This document shows positions 58,357 to 64,000 of a stretch of DNA of 64,000 nucleotides, one piece after another (positions within the stretch are counted from its first letter, which is position 1; every line of letters starts with the position of its first letter). Below the pieces are notes generated by a model. That model had not been told where the DNA came from. It was given only the letters and a program-made list of their open reading frames with translations, and did not search any database. Source of the DNA: Streptomyces sp. SN-593 (GTDB lineage Bacteria > Actinomycetota > Actinomycetes > Streptomycetales > Streptomycetaceae). The stretch spans positions 29,382 through 93,381 of the forward strand of contig NZ_AP018366.1 in NCBI RefSeq assembly GCF_016756395.1, written 5' to 3'. The position numbers were made by a program, and so were the translations under genes.

Positions 58357-58785
58357 ATGCCGAAGAACCACGCGCGCAAGAAGGCCTTGGCCGACCTCAA
58401 GGACGAACTGGGCATCAAGCACGCCGACGCCATCGCGCTCCTGGACCACCCCGACGCCGACGAGCGGGACACCCTGGTCGAGTACCTGGAGACGTACATC
58501 GACATCACCACGTACCGCGATGCGGTCGACTACCTGCGCCAGGAGCAGAACGACCCGCGCAACCAGGTCATGTGCAAGCGGTGCGGCTGGACGAACGGGA
58601 TGGTCTGCCCCGAGTGCGAAGAAGGCTGCGGCTGCTCGGTCGGCTGCACCGGCTGGCGGCACGGCGACTACGACGGGGACCTGGACGACGACGACCCGTA
58701 CGGCTGCCCCGAGTGCGGCGCCGGCGGCAGCGGCGACCCGTACGGCGAGTGCGTCTGCTACGACGACGAAGACGAGGCGGCATGA
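58357..58785 (+). CDS. Cysteine-rich zinc-ribbon protein
   Basis: 142 residues from ATG 58357. A helical N-terminus (KKALADLKDELGIKHADAIA) is followed by CKRCGWTNGMVCPECEEGCG (72-91) and later CPECGAGGSGDPYGECVC, with acidic runs. At least two zinc sites are likely. It overlaps the PrimPol gene by ATGA, so it may be an accessory zinc module for it. Confidence 0.6.
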   Translation: MPKNHARKKALADLKDELGIKHADAIALLDHPDADERDTLVEYLETYIDITTYRDAVDYLRQEQNDPRNQVMCKRCGWTNGMVCPECEEGCGCSVGCTGWRHGDYDGDLDDDDPYGCPECGAGGSGDPYGECVCYDDEDEAA

Positions 58786-59345
58786 CCCCGGCAACCGACA
58801 CTGAGGGAGCTCTCCGCGCCGTTCGGCGGGGCCTGGCCGTCTTCCCGCTCCCCGTCGGCGGGCGCGTCCCCGCACCAGGCTGGCAGCAGCTCGCCATCCG
58901 CGATGAAGCCGCGCTCCCCGAGCTGCTGGCCGACGGCTGCAACGTCGGCATCGGCTGCCGGGCGAGCAACGTGGTCGCCCTGGACCTCGACACCCACCAT
59001 GCCGAAGGACCGGCCATCAACGGCATCGAAACCTTCCGCACCCAGCTCGACATCCGCGGCCTGGACGACTGGCCCGCCACCTTCACCGTCATGACCCCGA
59101 GCACCGGCCTGCACCTGTACTTCCGGGTGCCCGCCGACTGCGCCATCGGCAGCATCTCCGGCGGGCGGTCCCCGCTCGGACCCGGCATCGACGTGCGCGG
59201 GCCCGGCCGCCACAGCGGCGGCTACCTGGTCGGCCCCGGGTCCATCGTGGCCGGCCTGCCGTACACCGTCGTGCACGACGCGCCCGTCGCGCCGCTGCCC
59301 GGCTGGATCGCCGACCGGCTCGCGCCCCGGGAGGCGGGCCGGTGA
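58782..59345 (+). CDS. Stand-alone bifunctional DNA primase/polymerase (PrimPol) domain
   Basis: 187 residues from ATG 58782. The AEP PrimPol features are in order: GLAVFPLPVGGRVPAPGWQQ, GCNVGIGCRASNVVALDLDT (catalytic DxD in LDLD), TPSTGLHLYFRVP (His) and GPGIDVRGPGRHSGGYLVGP. The length is only the catalytic domain; the usual fused helicase is missing. Such enzymes start and extend DNA chains in phages and in actinomycete integrative elements. With DnaB, DnaN, ligase and the family B-like protein it adds to a plasmid replication kit. Confidence 0.83.
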   Translation: MTPATDTEGALRAVRRGLAVFPLPVGGRVPAPGWQQLAIRDEAALPELLADGCNVGIGCRASNVVALDLDTHHAEGPAINGIETFRTQLDIRGLDDWPATFTVMTPSTGLHLYFRVPADCAIGSISGGRSPLGPGIDVRGPGRHSGGYLVGPGSIVAGLPYTVVHDAPVAPLPGWIADRLAPREAGR

Positions 59346-59824
59346 ACTGGGACAACGCCATGTCCGTGTGTACGTACCACACCGCCGGATTCACCGACGG
59401 CGAGCTGGACGCCCTCGAGGAGTACCACGAGCGCCACGATCAACTGGGCCTGCAGGCGTACTTCGACCCCGAGGAGGAGCGGCTGGCCGACGCCGACGAC
59501 CTCGCTGGCTTCTTCCGCGAGCGCGCGGACAAGCTGACCCGCTGGCACCACGAACTCACCGCCCTGTTCGCCGACCCCCGGCTGGAGAACGAGCGCCGCC
59601 GGGACAACCCGTACGGGCCCCGCTACGACGAACGCGGCGAGGGTCCGTACTGCGCGGCCGTCGCCCGGTTCCTCAACATGGCCACCGAGGACTACCACCG
59701 TCACCGCCGCAGCTTCGAGTACGCGGTCACGGTATGGGCACTCGGACGGACCGCCCCGGACACTTACCCGCCCGACTCCCGCTCCCTCGACCTCGAAGAC
59801 CGGGCACTCCAGCTCTGGGGCTGA
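59342..59824 (+). CDS. Hypothetical acidic protein
   Basis: 160 residues from GTG 59342 in a GTGA overlap; an in-frame ATG lies at 59360. Helical and acidic (DGELDALEEYHERHDQLGLQ; DDLAGFFRERADKLTRWHHE). Not recognised. Third gene of the PrimPol operon. Confidence 0.5.
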   Translation: MNWDNAMSVCTYHTAGFTDGELDALEEYHERHDQLGLQAYFDPEEERLADADDLAGFFRERADKLTRWHHELTALFADPRLENERRRDNPYGPRYDERGEGPYCAAVARFLNMATEDYHRHRRSFEYAVTVWALGRTAPDTYPPDSRSLDLEDRALQLWG

Positions 59825-59942
59825 CCGCCCTGGGCCCACGTGATACCCGTCGCACCTGTACGTCAGGCGACGGGAATCCACCGTCTCCAACTCCACCCGG
59901 CCAAAGCGGCCCTGGCCCCGCCCGTCCACGGGCAACCTCACA

Positions 59943-60293
59943 TCACCGGCCGCCCATGAGGAACAGGGCCGAGGCGGGATTGGCCAGCTCTTTTGCCAAC
60001 TGCTGGCTGCCGGCGCCAGCGGCCCGCAGTTCTGCCGCCACTTCGGCCACAGCAGCCTTCGGGTCCTGGCCATCAACCACGACCTTGTCCTGTTCGGCGA
60101 GCATCTCCAAGACGTCGGCCGTCTGCTCGAACGCCTGCGGGAGCCGCTCGACCAACTGCTTGAGCACCTGGACGGTCTCCGACAGGACCGGCGCCGACAA
60201 TGCTCGCGCATCGTTCAGGACGACATGGTTGAGCTGCTCGATCAGGTCTCGCGCCTGACGCGCCAGCTTCGCGGGGTCCGTCTTCGTGGCCAT
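59943..60293 (-). CDS. Small helical protein
   Basis: 116 residues from ATG 60293 (GAGTGGAAGC before it). All-helical with heptad-like spacing (QARDLIEQLNHVVLNDARAL; ETVQVLKQLVERLPQAFEQT), ending SALFLMGGR. Not recognised. It diverges from the PIN-domain gene across a 227-bp gap. Confidence 0.5.
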   Translation of the reverse strand: MATKTDPAKLARQARDLIEQLNHVVLNDARALSAPVLSETVQVLKQLVERLPQAFEQTADVLEMLAEQDKVVVDGQDPKAAVAEVAAELRAAGAGSQQLAKELANPASALFLMGGR

Positions 60294-60520
60294 GCTTCCA
60301 CTCCTCAGCTCTGAGACAGAGCGGCCAGTCTCCCAGGTGGAGAAGCGGCGCCATCGCAGATCACACCGGCGCCCGCCCCTGCCAGCGATCGAGAGGCGCG
60401 CGGCCGGCCCGGGGAGCCGCGGCTGGGAGCCGCAGCCGTACGGGGGCGGGCCGGGGGCTCTCGCCCGCGACCGCGAAATTGCCGTCGTTCACGGGGAGTT
60501 GGCGCCCATACCATCACGGG

Positions 60521-61579
60521 ATGAGCGAATTGGTGCCGAGACCCCGGCGCAGCCTGTTCTATCGGCATCCGCTGCGGCGGGCCCTGCTGGATACGTCCGT
60601 GCTGAGTACGGACGTGATCGCCGCGACCCGCCGAAAGCAGCCGTCCAGTTTCGAGGCCGGCGCCCGGGCGGGCACGGTCCGGGCCTTCATCCCGGCGCAC
60701 GTGTGGGAGGAGATGCCTCGCGTGCTGGCCGACAGGAAGCGCGAGGGTGGGAAGTTCGACCTGGACCGTGCACTGGGGATCTGGTTCGGCCGGTACGCGC
60801 CCGTGCTCTTCGTGGTGGACACGGATAGCTTGCCGATGACGCCCGAGGCCGAGGTGCTGGCCCTGGAAGATCCCTCGGATGTGGGGATGCTGCAACTGGC
60901 CGCTGTAATCGCTCCCGTGGTGCTGATCGCCACCGACGACGACCTCCTGCGCAGCAATCTGGCATCGGCCGACTGGATTGCCCTGCGCGCCGCGCTGGGG
61001 AAGGTCGGCGTCACCGAGGGGTCGATGCACGACTTCGAGCAGGCGTCCGGCTTTGCCATCAACGGGCTGACCGCTGCCGTGGGGGGCGCAGTCCGGCTGG
61101 CCCGCGCCAATCCGGTCGCTGCCGGAGCGGTGGCGATGGCGGCGGGAGCGGGGGCGCTGTACTGGAGGCGCCGCGCCGCAGTGCTGGAGCGGCCCGCTCG
61201 TTCGGGGCCCGGCGCCTTCATGACGGTGCTGGCGGAGCTGGGGACGCGCCTCGGCAGGATTGAGGGGCGTCACACACAGGGCGAAGAGGTCTGGCAGCGC
61301 GCCGAGCTGGGTGTACCGGGCGATTCCTTGCTGCACCAGGTGGCCCGCACTTTGGCGGAATCGCCCCAGCCCATGACCCGCACCGCTCTGCTGGCGGTGT
61401 TGGAAGATCCGGGAAACGCTTCGCACACCGCGCGTATGGCGGAGCTGCGGGAACTGCTGGTCGGTCACCCGATGTTCGTGGATGCCGGCCGCGGCCGCTG
61501 GCAGATCGGGCGTCGGGGGGCGGAGGCGCCGCGGCCCGGCACGGCCCAGCCGGACTCTGAGCGGGGCACGCTGCCGTAA
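60521..61579 (+). CDS. PIN-domain protein with membrane helix and winged-helix tail
   Basis: 352 residues from ATG 60521. A PIN-type nuclease domain is suggested by LLDTSVL (Asp24), IPAHVWEEM (Glu63/64) and LIATDDDLL (acidic pair near 148). A hydrophobic stretch (NPVAAGAVAMAAGAGALYWR) follows near residue 200, then a winged-helix-like end (LLHQVARTLAESPQPMTRTA). PIN domains are metal-dependent RNases, often toxins, but no antitoxin gene is adjacent. The membrane anchor is unusual. Confidence 0.65.
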   Translation: MSELVPRPRRSLFYRHPLRRALLDTSVLSTDVIAATRRKQPSSFEAGARAGTVRAFIPAHVWEEMPRVLADRKREGGKFDLDRALGIWFGRYAPVLFVVDTDSLPMTPEAEVLALEDPSDVGMLQLAAVIAPVVLIATDDDLLRSNLASADWIALRAALGKVGVTEGSMHDFEQASGFAINGLTAAVGGAVRLARANPVAAGAVAMAAGAGALYWRRRAAVLERPARSGPGAFMTVLAELGTRLGRIEGRHTQGEEVWQRAELGVPGDSLLHQVARTLAESPQPMTRTALLAVLEDPGNASHTARMAELRELLVGHPMFVDAGRGRWQIGRRGAEAPRPGTAQPDSERGTLP

Positions 61580-61997
61580 GAGCGCACGGTCCGACCTGAC
61601 GGGCCTGGGCTCCGTCACCGGCCTGCTGGGGCCGACGGGCGCTGGCAGGCCCTGGGCACGATCGGCTGGCGCTCGTTCAGGAGCAGCTACGCCGTGCGGC
61701 GCTGCGGCCCTTTTCTCCGGGGCGGGGGCTGCCCGGTTCGCCGCCGGGGCGCGCGCCGGGCCTCCGCTTCGCTACGCCCCGGGCCGAGCGCTCCGCGCTC
61801 TCGCGCGCTGCGGGAGTCGGCAGCCGGGCCCGGGCCGCTCCGCGCCCGTGCCCTCGCTCCGCGCTGCCGCCCCCCTTGCCCTCGGCGCTGCGCGCCTCAT
61901 GTCTCCGGTGCTCCCCGAGCTGCCCCCGCCTCGGGTCGCAAAACCCCTCTCGACCTGCGGGAATTCATCGAAAGACACGGCACATCATCTCCTCTGA

Positions 61998-62029
61998 GTG
62001 ATCTAAATGCGGTACAGTTGTCTTGTTGG
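61998..62029 (+). promoter_or_regulatory. 32-bp promoter-like cassette, copy 6
   Basis: GTGATCTAAATGCGGTACAG followed by TTGTCTTGTTGG. The GTG ATC TAA reading stops at once, so it is not coding. It lies 61 bases before the GTG at 62091. Confidence 0.7.
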
Positions 62030-62053
62030 GAAGGCCTCGTGGCAGGGCCTCCC
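62028..62053 (+). ncRNA. Leader hairpin with GTGGCA loop (after cassette 6)
   Basis: GGG-A-AGGCC pairs with GGCCT-CCC (one bulged A) around TCGTGGCAG. It is the strongest stem of the four leader hairpins. Confidence 0.6.
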
Positions 62054-62090
62054 GGATCCGAATTCACGCACCCAACTCAGGGAGATATCC

Positions 62091-62753
62091 GTGCCGTTCG
62101 ACCTCGACAACCCGTTTGAAATCTCGTGCTTTTCCGTCCTGCACCCGGACCGCTTGGTCCATGAGTCGGTGGGCAAGCCGGATGTGACGCTCAACCTCGC
62201 CGAGGTGCTGGCCGGGCCTGCCCCGTACGCCACCCTCGTCCTCGCCGACGGCATCGAGCTGCACCACCAGCCCGCCAGCACCGAGCCGGTGAACACCGTC
62301 GCGGCCGCACTGGCCGACCGCTCCGGCTACGACGGCAGCGGCATTCGGGGCGTGGTCCACCTGACCGGCTCCAGCGGCGACACCGACCACGCCGTGGGCA
62401 TGACCGACGGCGACTTCATGAGCCTGTACGAGCTGCTCGCCTCCATCTGCAACGTCATGGGCGTTCGGCTATGGCGCAAGATCCGCCCCGCCGACCTGGT
62501 GACCATCCGGTACACCGACCTCGCCACGGGAGACCTGTTCTGGTTCGGCGGGACGTCGCACCGCCTCATGCAGGTCAAGGACTTCCCGGCCGGCCAGGAG
62601 AACAAGCTCAGCCCCGACGCGAAGGTCATGGTCTTCGACGACGGCGAAGAGTTCAACTGGTACCCCGACAGCAGCTTCCACGACCGGGCCGACCGCGCCC
62701 CGTCCGGGTACTGGCAGCGAACCGGGAACCAGCTCCTGCCCGCCGACGTGTAG
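62091..62753 (+). CDS. Hypothetical protein
   Basis: 220 residues from GTG 62091, behind CAGGGAGATATCC; in-frame upstream codons would translate the cassette. Alpha/beta protein (LNLAEVLAGPAPYATLVLAD; VVHLTGSSGDTDHAVGMTDG) with an end DLVTIRYTDLATGDLFWFGG - SHRLMQV that resembles a small beta-barrel. Not recognised. Expression should depend on cassette 6. Confidence 0.55.
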   Translation: MPFDLDNPFEISCFSVLHPDRLVHESVGKPDVTLNLAEVLAGPAPYATLVLADGIELHHQPASTEPVNTVAAALADRSGYDGSGIRGVVHLTGSSGDTDHAVGMTDGDFMSLYELLASICNVMGVRLWRKIRPADLVTIRYTDLATGDLFWFGGTSHRLMQVKDFPAGQENKLSPDAKVMVFDDGEEFNWYPDSSFHDRADRAPSGYWQRTGNQLLPADV

Positions 62754-62757
62754 CCCC

Positions 62758-62787
62758 GCCGGGGGCGGCGGCAATGCCGCCCCCGGC
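62758..62787 (+). terminator. Hairpin after the 62091 gene
   Basis: GCCGGGGGCGGC pairs with GCCGCCCCCGGC around GGCAAT, starting four bases after the stop. The hairpin at 63238-63265 has the same layout with a similar loop. Confidence 0.5.
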
Positions 62788-62824
62788 CACCCCGCCCAGC
62801 CCTCCCCACCTTCCTGGAGCAGCC

Positions 62825-63232
62825 ATGCCCGACACCGAACACCCGCGCGGCCGCGATGTGTCCGCCGCCCTCACCGAAGTCCGCACCGTCCTCTCCCGCG
62901 CCGAGCACGCCATCGGCAGCCTCGAACGCGGCCCCCTGGAGCACATGTACGACCCGACCGGCTGCATCCCGCTGTCCGAGGGCGGCCGGTGGAAAGTCGC
63001 CTACGACCCCGACCACGACGCGATCACCGAGGCGCTGCGGGCCGTGGTGGCCATCCTGGAGCCCTGGCGGCGCACCGGCCGCCCGGCGGGCACCGAAGCC
63101 CAGCGCAACGCCCAACGGCACGGTGTGACGTGCGTGTGCGGCCGCCTGTGGGCGAGCCGCCCCGGCCCAGGCCACGCCATCTCGGGCACCTGCACCCGAT
63201 CCGGTGAGACCGCCCCCCAGCACACCGACTGA
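62825..63232 (+). CDS. Small hypothetical protein
   Basis: 135 residues from ATG 62825 behind CCTGGAGCAGCC. Helical N-terminus (VSAALTEVRTVLSRAEHAIG), then EALRAVVAILEPWRRTGRPA, and a C-terminal CVCGRLWASRPGPGHAISGT - C that could bind zinc. Not recognised. Confidence 0.5.
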   Translation: MPDTEHPRGRDVSAALTEVRTVLSRAEHAIGSLERGPLEHMYDPTGCIPLSEGGRWKVAYDPDHDAITEALRAVVAILEPWRRTGRPAGTEAQRNAQRHGVTCVCGRLWASRPGPGHAISGTCTRSGETAPQHTD

Positions 63233-63237
63233 ACCCC

Positions 63238-63265
63238 GCCGGGGCGGCGGTGATGCCGCCCCGGC
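63238..63265 (+). terminator. Hairpin after the 62825 gene
   Basis: GCCGGGGCGGC pairs with GCCGCCCCGGC around GGTGAT, six bases after the stop and 20 bases before the next ATG. The closeness to the next start suggests an intercistronic element. Confidence 0.5.
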
Positions 63266-63285
63266 CTTCCTGAAAGGCGGCAGAC

Positions 63286-63648
63286 ATGTCCTCCGATCCG
63301 CACACTTCCGAGGACGAGCCCCGCGTCACGGTGGCCGTCCAGCTCGATGTCACCGAGACAGTCAGCTACGGATTCCGCGCCGAGGTCACCATCCCCGCCA
63401 GCGTGGCGGCAGACCCGGCCGAGTTGCATGACCACATGGCCCAGGACGAAGAACTCTGGCTGGACAGCCTCGATCCCACCGGCGCCATGGGCGGCAGCAT
63501 CGACGTTCTTGAACGGGCGATCGACTCCGTCACCCTCTGCGCCGCCGGTGACGGCCCGGCCTCCGAAGTCCCGCGCGGGGCTATCCGCGATGGAGGGCCG
63601 CTCGCACCAGGCTGCTCGCCGAAGGGCAGCCGGGAGAGGGAAACATGA
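63286..63648 (+). CDS. Small hypothetical protein
   Basis: 120 residues from ATG 63286 behind GAAAGGCGGC. The first 85 residues are ordered (VTVAVQLDVTETVSYGFRAE; DEELWLDSLDPTGAMGGSID); the tail looks disordered. Overlaps the next gene by ATGA. Not recognised. Confidence 0.45.
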   Translation: MSSDPHTSEDEPRVTVAVQLDVTETVSYGFRAEVTIPASVAADPAELHDHMAQDEELWLDSLDPTGAMGGSIDVLERAIDSVTLCAAGDGPASEVPRGAIRDGGPLAPGCSPKGSRERET

Positions 63649-63887
63649 GCACCACGTACACCGTCGTCTGGGAGATCGACCTGGACGCTGACGACCCCGT
63701 CAGCGCCGCGCGCAAGGCACTGGTCATCCACCGCGACCCGAAGTCCTGGGCAAGCGTGTTCACCGTCCACGGACCCCAGGCGCGCTCCGTCACGGTCGAC
63801 CTGGACCCGGAGGGCACAGACCCGTCCGGCAACGGCGCTCCGGCCGTGACCCCGGACGCCTGCCCCGCATTACCGATCAAGTCCTGA
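63645..63887 (+). CDS. Small hypothetical protein
   Basis: 80 residues from ATG 63645 after GAGAGGGAAAC. TYTVVWEIDLDADDPVSAAR - VFTVHGPQARSVTVDLD is a small alpha/beta pattern like many short proteins of Streptomyces phages and plasmids. The similar start of the previous protein (V-V-LDV/IDLD) hints that both share a fold. Function unknown. Confidence 0.5.
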   Translation: MSTTYTVVWEIDLDADDPVSAARKALVIHRDPKSWASVFTVHGPQARSVTVDLDPEGTDPSGNGAPAVTPDACPALPIKS

Positions 63888-63919
63888 CCTGGAAAAACAG
63901 GGGCGCGCTCGCCCCATAA

Positions 63920-63951
63920 GTGATCAAAGTGCGGTACAATTTTCTTGTTGG
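63920..63951 (+). promoter_or_regulatory. 32-bp promoter-like cassette, copy 7
   Basis: GTGATCAAAGTGCGGTACAA followed by TTTTCTTGTTGG. TACAAT here is a near-perfect -10 box. The gene it drives lies beyond the window. Confidence 0.7.
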
Positions 63952-63975
63952 GAAAGCTCCGTGGCAGGGCCCCAA
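63948..63975 (+). ncRNA. Leader hairpin with GTGGCA loop (after cassette 7)
   Basis: TTGGG pairs with CCCAA and, inside, GCTC pairs with GGGC (one T-G pair), around CGTGGCA. Confidence 0.55.
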
Positions 63976-64000
63976 CGACCGAAGCACCCACCCACCCACC

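Larger units (their letters stand above)
61580..62090. other. Non-coding stretch, very GC-rich and hairpin-rich
   Basis: No supported gene. From about 61690 to 61900 it is packed with short palindromes (CGCTCCGCGC, GCGCTCCGCGCTCTCGCGC, GGGCCCGGGCC, GCTCCGCGCTG), reminiscent of Streptomyces telomere-type palindrome DNA but without clear known telomere sequence. Cassette copy 6 lies at its end (61998-62029). Confidence 0.45.

Noticed and set aside
1..64000. CRISPR arrays, integrase, transposase or insertion sequence
   Set aside because: No regularly spaced repeats and no recognisable recombinase or transposase motifs were seen on either strand.

Overview
The window looks like part of a large Streptomyces (or close relative) plasmid, most likely a linear one. 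It is uniformly high in G+C, most coding starts are GTG or ATG behind purine-rich ribosome sites, and the families are typical of Streptomyces plasmids: a Rep1/DnaB replicon with repeats inside rep1, a TraB/FtsK transfer operon with SpdA/DUF2637-like membrane proteins and an RRQRL zinc protein, WhiB- and Lsr2-like regulators, and ParA systems. I see no rRNA, tRNA, CRISPR array, integrase or transposase.

Layout. 1-5 kb: the end of a Tad-type pilus cluster and a large LysM/BTAD membrane protein. 5-11.6 kb: a minus-strand operon whose main product I read as a divergent family B DNA polymerase, with small partners and a DUF2637 membrane protein. 11.6-14.3 kb: the replicon, a DnaB helicase and a Rep1-like initiator whose gene carries iteron-like repeats. 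14.7-16.2 kb: a GntR-UTRA-GNAT regulator facing the transfer operon (16.3-23.2 kb), with repeated operators between them. A nested inverted repeat after the TraB gene is a candidate cis-acting transfer locus. 23.3-32 kb: many small plus-strand genes separated by copies of a hairpin with a conserved 20-nt loop. 32-36 kb: a GGDEF protein, two WhiB-like proteins, an Lsr2-like protein and small unknowns. 36-44 kb: a plasmid-borne DnaN sliding clamp, an ASCH protein, a variant C5-cytosine methyltransferase, DUF1643 and DUF4326 proteins, and a DUF6247/RelE-like pair. 44.2-48.1 kb: two different ParA partition operons, convergent on one strong terminator, each with a GACTCCCCAATTGGGGAGTC-type palindrome upstream. 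48.2-50.3 kb: two winged-helix genes with palindromic operators, then about 1 kb of hairpin-rich non-coding DNA. 50.3-58.1 kb: two PAPS-reductase/DndC-like PP-loop proteins, a Mom-like DNA modification protein (frameshifted), an ATP-dependent DNA ligase and regulators. 58.3-64 kb: a stand-alone PrimPol, a PIN-domain protein and small unknowns.

Two non-coding families stand out. One is a 32-bp promoter-like cassette present seven times, always on the plus strand and almost always about 50-160 bases before a gene start; four copies are followed by a leader hairpin with a GTGGCA loop whose stems vary but still pair. The other is the conserved-loop hairpin at 24-32 kb, which shows covariation and is joined to the cassette at 27.7 kb. 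Together with the polymerase, PrimPol, clamp, helicase, ligase and two par loci, they suggest a plasmid that supplies much of its own replication and gene control. All function assignments are from reading motifs; no database search was possible.
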